This document shows, piece by piece, positions 46,197 through 53,609 of a stretch of 64,000 nt of DNA. The DNA comes from Pseudomonas fortuita. GTDB lineage: Bacteria > Pseudomonadota > Gammaproteobacteria > Pseudomonadales > Pseudomonadaceae. Each line of letters opens with the position of its first letter. Within the stretch, counting starts at the first letter, position 1. The stretch lies in contig NZ_CP114035.2 in NCBI RefSeq assembly GCF_026898135.2, forward strand, positions 3,327,501-3,391,500, read 5' to 3'. The notes under the pieces are model-generated. The model ran no database searches. It was not told the origin of the DNA and saw nothing but the letters and a program-made list of their open reading frames with translations. The position numbers and the translations under genes were made by a program.

Positions 46197-48107
46197 TCAG
46201 CCGCGCAACTGTTTGAGCTTGCGGTACAGCGTCGCCCGGCTGATCCCCAGTGCCTCGGCCGCGGCAGAAACGTTCCCCTGGTGGCGCGCCAAGGCGCCGC
46301 GAATCAATTCCAGTTCGTTGTCCTTCAGGCTGCCGGAGGGCGCCGTGCCGCTGGCCAGTTCGTCCAGCAGGCAATCGGTGAGGTGGTCCAGGGTCAGCAC
46401 CTGCTCGCCGTCCTCGCGCATGGCCAGCGCCGTGCGCACTACCATTTCCAGCTGGCGAATGTTACCCGGCCAGTCGAAGCCTTCGAGCAACGCGGCCAGT
46501 GCCGGGTCCAGGGTTACGCCACGGGCATCGGCCTTGTCCAGCAGGCCCTGGATGATCTGCGCCAGGTCATCACGCTCGCGTAGCGCCGGCAAGCGCAGTG
46601 ATACGCCGTTGACCCGGTAGTACAGGTCTTCGCGGAAGTGCTGCTCCTGTACCAGGCGTTTGAGGTCGCGGTGGGTGGCGCAGATCAGCGCCACATCAAT
46701 GTCCTGCTCGTCGCCGGCCCCCAGCGGCGCCACCCGGCGTTCCTGCAATACCCGCAGCAGGCGCGCCTGCAAGGCCAGCGGCATGTCGCCGATTTCGTCA
46801 AGGAACAGCGTGCCACCATGAGCCTGCATCAACCGCCCGACCATGCCGCCCCGCCGGGAGCCTGTGAAGGCGCCCTCGCGGTAGCCGAACAGCTCGGACT
46901 CGATCAACCCTTCGGGGATGGCGGCGCAATTCACGGCCACAAACGGTTTGTCAGCGCGCGGGCTGGCCTGGTGCAGGGCCCGGGCGACCACTTCCTTGCC
47001 GGTACCGGTCTCGCCCAGCAGCAACACCGGCAGGCCATTGCCCAGCCCCTGGCGAGCCATGCGCAGGTTGCGCGCCAACCGTGGGTCACCACCGGCCAGG
47101 GCGTCGAGTGCCGGCGACTGCTTGCCCAGCGTCGGCTTGCTGGCCGGCGTGCTGCCATTGACCCGGCCATGGCGCGGCAACTGCAGGGCACGGAAGTAGA
47201 ACTCGCCCTTGGCCGTTTGCACACTGCTCACCCCGCCCTGCCACAGGCGCGCAATAAACGCGGGTGAGCGTTCGCCGAGCAGGTCCGTACTGCGCCGGCC
47301 AATCAGCTCGGGGCGCGGCACCTGCAACAACTGGCAGGCACTGTCGTTGGCAGCCAGCACCTCGCCATCAAGGCTCAGTGCCAGCAGGCCATGCCAGGCA
47401 CTGTTGAGGTATTGCGGGCGGCTGTGGAAGGCCAGCACCAGTTGCTCTGGGTGGCACAAACCGAACAGGCGGCTCTCGATATTGCCGGCGGCCAGCATCA
47501 GTGTCGACAGGCTGTCCTGCGGTTGCGCCATTACCCCTTCGCGCGTGATGTCGAGCACGCCGATCACCTCACCACGCGGGTCACGCAGGGGGACCGAGGT
47601 GCAGGAAAACGGGCTGAGGCGGTCAAGGTAGTGTTCGCCGCAGTTGATCAGCGTCGGGCGGCCTTCTACAACGGCCGTGCCGATGGCATTGGTGCCGCGC
47701 AGCGACTCGCTCCAGCAACTGCCCGGGTGCAGGTCGCGCAGGCCCTCGCGTTGCAGCACATGCTTCTGCCCTTCGATGGCCAGCACATTGGCCTGGGCGT
47801 CGCCGAGGATGACGATACCGGCCTTGCCCTGACGCGCGACCAGGTAATCCAGTTCCGGGGTAACGGCGTCGACCAGCAAGCGGTTGCGCTCCAGCAGCAT
47901 ACGCAGGTCGTGGCCCTGCGCCAGGCCCAGGCCGACCTGTTCACCCTGGAGGCAATCCAGGCCATGGCCCAGGCTGCGGCGCCACGACGCGTCGATCTCG
48001 TCGCGCAGCATGCCCAGCGGCAGCTCGCCTTCGCTGGCCAGCTTCAGCCGGGCCTGGCGGGATTCATGCAGCGGGTCGTGGGCGTTTGTTATTAGTTGTC
48101 GCGCCAT
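46197..48107 (-). CDS. qhpR: sigma-54-dependent activator of the QHNDH genes (AcoR type)
   Basis: The 636-residue regulator has a GAF-type sensor (about 75-220), a PAS-like segment (about 230-330), an AAA+ domain with GETGTGKE (about 362) and LFLDEIGDMP, and a Fis-type helix-turn-helix (NVSAAAEALGISRATLYRKLKQLRG) at the end. The sigma-54 contact loop reads GAFTGS instead of GAFTGA (about 411-416). GGAG precedes ATG 48107. As first gene of the maturation operon it should switch on both this locus and the sigma-54 promoter at 39471 in response to amines; the ligand is unproved. Confidence 0.92.
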   Translation of the reverse strand: MARQLITNAHDPLHESRQARLKLASEGELPLGMLRDEIDASWRRSLGHGLDCLQGEQVGLGLAQGHDLRMLLERNRLLVDAVTPELDYLVARQGKAGIVILGDAQANVLAIEGQKHVLQREGLRDLHPGSCWSESLRGTNAIGTAVVEGRPTLINCGEHYLDRLSPFSCTSVPLRDPRGEVIGVLDITREGVMAQPQDSLSTLMLAAGNIESRLFGLCHPEQLVLAFHSRPQYLNSAWHGLLALSLDGEVLAANDSACQLLQVPRPELIGRRSTDLLGERSPAFIARLWQGGVSSVQTAKGEFYFRALQLPRHGRVNGSTPASKPTLGKQSPALDALAGGDPRLARNLRMARQGLGNGLPVLLLGETGTGKEVVARALHQASPRADKPFVAVNCAAIPEGLIESELFGYREGAFTGSRRGGMVGRLMQAHGGTLFLDEIGDMPLALQARLLRVLQERRVAPLGAGDEQDIDVALICATHRDLKRLVQEQHFREDLYYRVNGVSLRLPALRERDDLAQIIQGLLDKADARGVTLDPALAALLEGFDWPGNIRQLEMVVRTALAMREDGEQVLTLDHLTDCLLDELASGTAPSGSLKDNELELIRGALARHQGNVSAAAEALGISRATLYRKLKQLRG

Positions 48108-48223
48108 TTTCTTCTCCGGCTGTGCCCTGCAAGGTGGCGGGGTACGGGCTTGGGAATTTTCCGCAGTGTGCGGGAGAAAAAGCTGGGCGTCATCTGGTTG
48201 ATGGGTTGAGGGGGGGTGCCCTT

Positions 48224-48310
48224 GTGTCGCAATCGGGCTGCAAAGCAGCCCCGGAATGTCTGCCATGATGCACATATCGCCGGGGCTGCTCTGCAGCCCG
48301 TTCGCGACAC
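48224..48310. repeat. nested inverted repeat (GGGCTGC type)
   Basis: GTGTCGC (48224-48230) pairs with GCGACAC (48304-48310); inside, CGGGCTGC-AAA-GCAGCCCCGG mirrors CCGGGGCTGC-TCT-GCAGCCCG. It lies between qhpR and the DUF3077 gene and is of the same kind as the stem at 42483. Confidence 0.8.
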
Positions 48311-48356
48311 GAGGCCGCTCAGAGACCGCGTGATCTTAAGAGCGGCGCTTTACCGC

Positions 48357-48680
48357 TTAAAGTGGGCTTGCCCTCAACCCCTTCACGGTCAACTGTTGCC
48401 CCTCTACCCCATCCAGCAGCGCCTCCACCACCGCCTTGGCCGAATCCAGCCCATGGTCGTTGCTCAACAGCAGATCACGACAGGTCCCCTTGGCCAATTC
48501 CAACGCCTTGAGGTTTGTCGCAAACGCCCCTTTCAGCAACGTGGACAGGTGCACTAGCGCATCTTCGTAGTCCACCCCAGAACGCACGGCAAACAACGGC
48601 GGATGGCTGCATTCGCAAGTCGAGAAGCTGGAAGACGCCGTGGTGGCGCGGGCGGGGGGATCAGGTAAGCCTTTTGTCAT
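48357..48680 (-). CDS. DUF3077 family small protein
   Basis: The 107-residue protein fits the Pseudomonas DUF3077 family: a disordered N-terminus, FAVRSGVDYEDALVHLSTLLKGAFATNL, then helical regions. Length and sequence are typical; no function is known and no signal peptide is seen. ATG 48680 has GGAG seven bases upstream. The frame remains open upstream to 48956, but that part reads like untranslated sequence. The upstream region contains terminator-like hairpins. Confidence 0.75.
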   Translation of the reverse strand: MTKGLPDPPARATTASSSFSTCECSHPPLFAVRSGVDYEDALVHLSTLLKGAFATNLKALELAKGTCRDLLLSNDHGLDSAKAVVEALLDGVEGQQLTVKGLRASPL

Positions 48681-49040
48681 TGTGTCGCTCCTTGATTCAC
48701 TGGAGCCGCCACAAATCGCTACCAAACGAAAGGGTGACGGCTGTACGCAGGTTGGTAGACCGGGAATCAAGGAAACCGGCGCGCACGAAGGCGCCCTACG
48801 CACAGCCGCCATAAAACGAAACAGCCGGGCACAAAAAAGCGCCAACTGTATCGCAGAGCGGGCGCTTGTGCGCCTTGATTGATCGCGGGCTACCAAACCC
48901 GGCTGCTGGATTGACAGCAGCGGGCAAAGACTACCGGGGTCAGGGAAGGGTTTCAAGCTTAGGGCATGTGTAGTAACACTTCTGTTGGCCGCACCGGCTG
49001 CTTCGCGGTCTTTCCCACGGTGCGACCAACATAAAGGCTG
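48681..49040 (-). other. non-coding region with a terminator and alternative hairpins upstream of the DUF3077 gene
   Basis: On the minus strand AGCGCC (48866-48861) and GGCGCT (48843-48838) form a long-loop stem followed by T6 (48838-48833). The 5' arm can instead pair with an immediately preceding GGCGC (around 48875) through the loop ACAA. This can be the terminator of the halovibrin-like gene or part of a leader of the DUF3077 gene, which starts about 150 bases further. No other gene is visible. Confidence 0.45.
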
Positions 49041-50420
49041 TTATCGCGCTTGCGCCTGCGTGACTTTCAGGTTGTCTATGACCATTCTCGGGTTCTCGCC
49101 ATCTTCAACCATATAAAGGTGCAGGATTTCAGGGCCGTCGACCGTAAGTTCATCCGATCCATAATGCATACCTTCACGGTCATTCAGCAGCCTGTGGTTG
49201 TCGGTAAACGAGAGATCTCTTGTGCATACATCACGGCAGCCCCAGTCGTAACTGACGCGGCGACGCCCGTTACCAGGCAGTAAAATCTCGGTTGAACCTT
49301 CAAACTTGAGATGTTTTGCGCTTATCGAGCTTCCACCGCCCCCGTGCGAGTCATCGCTGACTTCCCCCGTGCCATGCAATATGAATGTCGATCCGTCAAC
49401 TTTGAATTCTTTTCGCTCACCGATCTGCTCGGATTCAAAATCAACGTCAGAGGTGACGATGGGTCTTCCCACCGCCTGGTCTTCCTCATCGTAGGTAAAC
49501 TGCATGACCTGGTCCTTTGCCGTAGGAAGCTTGATTCGGATGACAGGAACCGCCTGGCCATAAGCTGCGTGATAACGGACCTGGTCAAATTGCGCCAGCA
49601 ATCCCGCTTGCGTTTGCCCCTCCACATAGAAAAATGCATACAAAGGCAAGTCTGCGCCCACGCCAACTTTCCATACGGGGAGCAAAATCTCGTTGTAGCC
49701 CATCCATGCGTCTGCGCTCAACCCCGCCCTGACTTTTATCGGCATCTCGAACCACTGCGCCTTCATGTTAGCGGGGGCTTCGCGCAGGTCCCATCCGCAG
49801 ACTCTGGACTTCACAATGTCATCGTCGCTGTACGTTGCCAGCCACGCATCGGCATCCGTTACACCGACTTTCTGGCACGCATCGGTGGTGGCTTCAAACC
49901 CGTCTTGCGGTCCGCACCCGTTCGCCGTATCGCGGTTGTCCGTTCCGCCATCTATTGGGAAGGTGCACAACACCTCAAGATCGCGAATCTTGTTGTGCGG
50001 GATGGCCTGCAGTGGCGGAAACAAAAAACCATTGAAGCGTTCCGCCGCCCTGCCAAAGTTGGTATCGCGGCGCGCCCAGGAAAACGCGATGGCGCCTTTG
50101 TCCAGGTGCTTCTGGCTCGGGTCCCAAGGTAGAAAGTCTGGGCTGAAGCCCGTGGCACGCATTTCGATACCGCTGCACAGGTAACTCGGTTTATCAGGGC
50201 CGCCGCAGTCTTCGGTAACGGAGTCATACCAAACCTTGAGTTGCGCGATTACCTGCTCCCCGCGCTTGTTCAGCGCGGTCAACTGCTGAGACTTGGCTGT
50301 TTCACTTATCAATAACTGGGTCTGTGCGACTGGGCGGGGAGCCTGCACAAAGGGCGTGTGCGCCCCGCAACCGACCAAACTACCAATGATTAAAAACAGC
50401 AGCCACATTCGAGTCAGCAT
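49041..50420 (-). CDS. halovibrin (HvnA)-like putative lipoprotein
   Basis: The 459-residue protein begins with a lipoprotein signal (LVGC, Cys18). The part at about residues 50-300 resembles the halovibrin family of secreted enzymes: QLKVWYDSVTEDCGG, YLCSGIEMRATG, ISFSWAR-type motif (IAFSWARRDTNF), LCTFPIDGGTDNRD, NGCG. Halovibrins of Vibrio fischeri were described as NAD-glycohydrolases/ADP-ribosyltransferases. The C-terminal 150 residues are an additional, unrecognised beta-rich segment. The region is clearly AT-richer than its neighbours (the 60 bases from 49381 are about 42% G+C by hand count), suggesting lateral transfer. ATG 50420 follows AGGTG. A catalytic residue was not identified. 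Confidence 0.65.
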   Translation of the reverse strand: MLTRMWLLFLIIGSLVGCGAHTPFVQAPRPVAQTQLLISETAKSQQLTALNKRGEQVIAQLKVWYDSVTEDCGGPDKPSYLCSGIEMRATGFSPDFLPWDPSQKHLDKGAIAFSWARRDTNFGRAAERFNGFLFPPLQAIPHNKIRDLEVLCTFPIDGGTDNRDTANGCGPQDGFEATTDACQKVGVTDADAWLATYSDDDIVKSRVCGWDLREAPANMKAQWFEMPIKVRAGLSADAWMGYNEILLPVWKVGVGADLPLYAFFYVEGQTQAGLLAQFDQVRYHAAYGQAVPVIRIKLPTAKDQVMQFTYDEEDQAVGRPIVTSDVDFESEQIGERKEFKVDGSTFILHGTGEVSDDSHGGGGSSISAKHLKFEGSTEILLPGNGRRRVSYDWGCRDVCTRDLSFTDNHRLLNDREGMHYGSDELTVDGPEILHLYMVEDGENPRMVIDNLKVTQAQAR

Positions 50421-50553
50421 CACCAAGCACCTTTTCCAAACAGTCTCAGCCTGCACATTCAGATAGGTCACAGGCGTTGGTGCTATTTGCTCACAGGAAA
50501 AAAGTGATGCCTACTGGCAGTTCTATCAGGTGCCGCAGGGGCTGTCAGGCCAG

Positions 50554-51405
50554 TCAAGGCTGCTGATTCTGGCTCAGAAACTTGTCCACCGTAGCGTTGC
50601 CCTGCCCCGCATCCCCCGCCACCTGCCACAGCCGCCGTTCAATCCCTTGCGCCAGCAAGTGCCCCACCGCCGATTCAATCGCCGACAGCACGCACAGCTG
50701 TGCCGGTTCGTTGGTGGTATAGCCCACCTCAGCTTCCAGCAGCTTCTTGAACTCGATGAACTTGAACACCCCGGCGCTGCGGCCGACCGAATAGATGGTC
50801 TTGCTGGTCATCACGTTGGCCAGCACCTGCCCGGTGCGCACATCCACCGCGCGCAGGTTCACGGTCACCTGGTCCACCCGGTACTCGCGGGAAATGTCTA
50901 TCCCCAGGTAGCGGGCGCCTTCGCCGCCGCTGCGCACGTTGGTGTCGTAGGCGATGATGCCGCCCTCCAGCATAAGGTTGGCGGCCTGCAGCGGTGGCAG
51001 TTCGCCCATGATGTTTTCCGCTACATCCGGCTTTTTCTGCGAAGCACGGATGATCTTGCGCTCGGTCAGCAGGTTCTGCAGCCCTTCACGCTCCAGCACC
51101 ACGAACCAGCCACTGGCACTCAAGGCATCCATCAGCATGCTGGCTGCACCCTGAGTGACACTGGTGGAGAACGAACTGGCCGGGGTGGGTTTGTACTGCC
51201 CGGTCTGGTCACGGAAGCCATACACCACTGCCATCAGCCGGCCTTTGGGCCGTGGCATGTTGATCAGGTCGTAGTAAGTCGAGGCGCGTGGGGTCAGGGT
51301 CGGGGTTTCCGAGTCCTGTTCGGCCGACATAGGTTCGCGCAGGCTGCAACCACTTTGCAGGCCCAGGGCGGTGAGGATCAGCAGCGTGCTCAGCAGACGT
51401 TTCAT
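50554..51405 (-). CDS. csgG: CsgG: curli secretion channel lipoprotein
   Basis: The 283-residue protein is CsgG, the nonameric outer-membrane channel for curli subunits. The lipobox is LQSGC (Cys20). Family segments are GRLMAVVYGFRDQTGQYKP, GGIIAYDTNVRSGGEGARYLGI, DQVTVNLRAVDVRTGQVLANV and SIESAVGHLLAQGI-like end. The length is near that of the E. coli protein. It is the last gene of the csgE-csgF-csgG run, 34 bases after csgF. No csgA or csgB subunit gene is in the window. Confidence 0.95.
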   Translation of the reverse strand: MKRLLSTLLILTALGLQSGCSLREPMSAEQDSETPTLTPRASTYYDLINMPRPKGRLMAVVYGFRDQTGQYKPTPASSFSTSVTQGAASMLMDALSASGWFVVLEREGLQNLLTERKIIRASQKKPDVAENIMGELPPLQAANLMLEGGIIAYDTNVRSGGEGARYLGIDISREYRVDQVTVNLRAVDVRTGQVLANVMTSKTIYSVGRSAGVFKFIEFKKLLEAEVGYTTNEPAQLCVLSAIESAVGHLLAQGIERRLWQVAGDAGQGNATVDKFLSQNQQP

Positions 51406-51439
51406 GGTGTTCTCTCCCCAACATAAAAGCCCTTCCCTC

Positions 51440-51853
51440 TCAGGGGTTCAGGCCGCTGACCTCAATGATCGAAATCTCGCCTGTGGCACGATCGGTGACC
51501 TTGATGCTCAAGGCCCCGGAATCGTCGATGACGTCGATGAGAAACGCGTCGGTCGCCATGCTGCCGGTGCTGCCGTTACTGATGTTGTCCAGCAACTGCG
51601 ACAACATCCGCGACTCCAGCTGGTTGCTGAAGCGCTCCAGGGCCGTGGTGCCGGTAAAGGCCGAGGCACGGTCCTTGAGGTCGGGGTCGTCGTAGTCGTT
51701 CTGCGCCTGGGCGTTGTTCAGCAGCCAGGTGCCGTTCAACGGGTTGCCGCCAAAGGCCGGGTTGACCGGGGTGTACACCAGCTCGGTGGCCTGGGCAGCG
51801 CAAGCGCTGGCCAGCAGGCAGGCGGCAATGCAACGTGGAATGCGGTGGTTCAT
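51440..51853 (-). CDS. csgF: CsgF: curli assembly factor
   Basis: The 137-residue exported protein has a signal peptide ending AAQA and the conserved start of mature CsgF, TELVYTPVNPAFGGNPLNGTWLL, the part that plugs the CsgG channel, and ends with DVIDDSGALSIKVTDRATGEISIIEV. In curli systems it couples secretion to nucleation of the fibre at the cell surface. The ATG overlaps the csgE stop (ATGA). Confidence 0.95.
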   Translation of the reverse strand: MNHRIPRCIAACLLASACAAQATELVYTPVNPAFGGNPLNGTWLLNNAQAQNDYDDPDLKDRASAFTGTTALERFSNQLESRMLSQLLDNISNGSTGSMATDAFLIDVIDDSGALSIKVTDRATGEISIIEVSGLNP

Positions 51854-52251
51854 AGCTCGTCCCTCTCCAAGTCGGTGGTGTCCTGTAGCAGGCGTTGCAG
51901 CTTGCGTTGAATGATTTGCTGCTTGACCAGGTCGGCGGCTGCCACGGCCTCGTCTTTGAGCTCGGTGGTGTTCGGTGGCAGAAAGCGGCGGTACATCACC
52001 TCACGCTCGAACTCCACGGTGACCAGGCTGCCCCAGCGGGCATCCGGGCGTTCGCGTACCACCAGGTTGAAGTCCAGGCGGCTGGTGGCACGCAGGCGGT
52101 CGGCGAAGTAGTAGTAAAAGTCGTGGCCGATGTGCGAGATGGTGTTGTCGACGATAAAACCCTGCATCTCGTCTTCAACACCCGCCTTGGCCGAGGTGGC
52201 CAGCCCCGCCATCAGCAGCAGGCTCAGGCATAACGCAGCCAGGCGGCTCAT
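51850..52251 (-). CDS. csgE: CsgE: curli secretion adaptor
   Basis: The 133-residue periplasmic protein has a signal peptide (about residues 1-23) and CsgE features: GFIVDNTISHIGHDFYYYF, LDFNLVVRERPDARWGSLVTVEF and REVMYRRFLPPN. CsgE caps the CsgG channel and gives substrate specificity. Its ATG overlaps the stop of the third pseudopilin gene as ATGA, so curli export genes are translationally coupled to a type II/type IV pilus-like operon. This link is the most unusual feature of the window. Confidence 0.94.
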   Translation of the reverse strand: MSRLAALCLSLLLMAGLATSAKAGVEDEMQGFIVDNTISHIGHDFYYYFADRLRATSRLDFNLVVRERPDARWGSLVTVEFEREVMYRRFLPPNTTELKDEAVAAADLVKQQIIQRKLQRLLQDTTDLERDEL

Positions 52252-52775
52252 GGCGTATCTCCCGGGCCTGCATGGGTCTGCACGCCGCCTGCACTGTCGG
52301 TAAACGCCTGCTCGGCAACGAACTGCCAGTCGCTGTAGTGCTCCAGCCCTTCAAAACCACTCCATTCGGCGCTGAAGCCACTGCGCTTGAACGGGGTAGC
52401 GTCCGAGCGGCTGTGCACCCCGGTGATGCGGCCGTCGATCGAGCGCAGCAGGCCCCACTCGTCGCTGTTGGTGATGGGGTCGGGGTACAGCCGACGAATG
52501 TGCCGCTGGGCCTGCGGAAAGCGGTTGTCCTGCAGCAGGTCGGCCAGCGCCTGCGGGTACTGGGCCAGGCCCGGCGAGGCACGGTAGTAGCTGCGCAAGG
52601 CCTGGGCGTACTGGCTGCCCACCCACAGCAGCTGGCGCTCGCGATCACGCTGGGCGGCGCTGGCCCAGATCGTGCCAGTGGCGGCCAGGGCCACGCTGCT
52701 GACCGCAATCAGTAGCAGCACACCCAGGTAGGTGAAGCCGCGATCGGCCTTACCATTCAGCGAAGAGGCTACCAT
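52248..52775 (-). CDS. minor pseudopilin-like protein, lacking Glu+5
   Basis: The 175-residue protein starts with a type III prepilin signal: basic leader, Gly13 before Phe14 (DRGFTYLGVLLLIAV), and a hydrophobic helix. The usual Glu at +5 is Gly18. Loss of this Glu is characteristic of the GspK tip pseudopilin, but the protein is shorter than GspK. The C-terminal domain contains PDPITNSDEWGLLRSIDGRI, like the aligned region of the neighbouring pseudopilin. ATG 52775 has GGAGGG upstream and overlaps the preceding gene by 26 bases. Prepilin peptidase must be supplied from elsewhere. Confidence 0.8.
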   Translation of the reverse strand: MVASSLNGKADRGFTYLGVLLLIAVSSVALAATGTIWASAAQRDRERQLLWVGSQYAQALRSYYRASPGLAQYPQALADLLQDNRFPQAQRHIRRLYPDPITNSDEWGLLRSIDGRITGVHSRSDATPFKRSGFSAEWSGFEGLEHYSDWQFVAEQAFTDSAGGVQTHAGPGDTP

Positions 52776-53124
52776 CACGCGCCCTCCCTGTGGCACCGCT
52801 CTTGATATCCGCCACGCCGCCGGCCGCGCCTTCGGGCGGTGGCACCAGCTGCCAGGCATCGCTGCGCTCGGTGATCGGGTCGACCGGGGTGTTGCGCAGG
52901 TAACGTTGCTCCACCAACTGCTCCAGCGAGTCTGGGTAGTGGCCGGTGTCGCCGTAGTAGTGGTCAAGCGACTCGCGCAGCACCGCCAGGCTTTGGCGCA
53001 GGGTGGCTTCGCGGGAGCTTTCCAGGCTGTTGAAGTAGCGCGGCATGGCAATGGTCAGCAGCGTGGCGATGATCGCCATGACCACCAGCAGTTCGATCAG
53101 GGTGAAGCCTTTGCTGCGTTTCAT
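52750..53124 (-). CDS. major pseudopilin, GspG-like
   Basis: The 124-residue protein has the classical prepilin start MKRSKG/FTLIELLVVMAI with Gly6, Phe7 and Glu11 (+5). The rest is short and carries YFNSLESSREATLRQSLAVLRESLDHYYGDTGHYPDSLEQLV, the GspG hallmark, and DPITERSDAWQLVPP. It is likely the main fibre subunit. The start could also be the ATG at 53136, which overlaps the upstream stop; 53124 gives the normal short leader. Confidence 0.9.
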   Translation of the reverse strand: MKRSKGFTLIELLVVMAIIATLLTIAMPRYFNSLESSREATLRQSLAVLRESLDHYYGDTGHYPDSLEQLVEQRYLRNTPVDPITERSDAWQLVPPPEGAAGGVADIKSGATGRARDGSLFAEW

Positions 53125-53129
53125 GGCTG

Positions 53130-53609
53130 TCACCATTGCCCGTAGGGAATGTTGTTGAGGCCTTTGCCGCGGGCCCTGGAATACACGTCGAACACGTCTT
53201 CGCCTTCACGCGGGCTGTCGGGGCTGCTGTCGTAGGCGCGCAGGCCCCAGCCGCCTTGGTCTTCATCCTTGGCCGCCAGCAGCGGGTCATGCGGGATGCG
53301 CCGCAGAAAGTAGAACTTGGCGCCCTTGGCACTGCGCACATCGCGCACACCGTCCACCAGTACCTGCAGGTTCGGCGGATAGCCACTGGCGTCCAGGCGC
53401 TTTTCGATGTAGCCAGCATCGAACGCCCGCTTGTAGGCATCGATGGCATCGCGTATCTGGTACAGCGCCTCGCGCAGTTGCTGCTCCTTGCCACGGCGGA
53501 CCACGGTTTCGGTCAACGGCGCGGCCATGCTGGCCAGCAGCCCGAGCAGTGCCAGGGTCAGCACCACTTCGATCAGGCTGAAACCCTGCAGGTGGCGGCG
53601 CGCTTTCAT
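53130..53609 (-). CDS. pseudopilin, GspG/GspH-like
   Basis: The 159-residue protein has a prepilin signal MKARRHLQG/FSLIEVVLTLALLG with Gly9, Phe10 and Glu14. It continues with RRGKEQQLREALYQIRDAIDAYKRAFDAG and ends with DVYSRARGKGLNNIPYGQW, close to the C-terminus of GspG-type proteins. It overlaps the secretin gene by four bases. It is the first of three successive pseudopilin genes. Confidence 0.87.
   Translation of the reverse strand: MKARRHLQGFSLIEVVLTLALLGLLASMAAPLTETVVRRGKEQQLREALYQIRDAIDAYKRAFDAGYIEKRLDASGYPPNLQVLVDGVRDVRSAKGAKFYFLRRIPHDPLLAAKDEDQGGWGLRAYDSSPDSPREGEDVFDVYSRARGKGLNNIPYGQW

Noticed and set aside
48681..48956. Longer DUF3077 protein starting at 48956
   Set aside because: The extra 92 codons do not look like protein, and the ATG at 48680 has a clear ribosome binding site.
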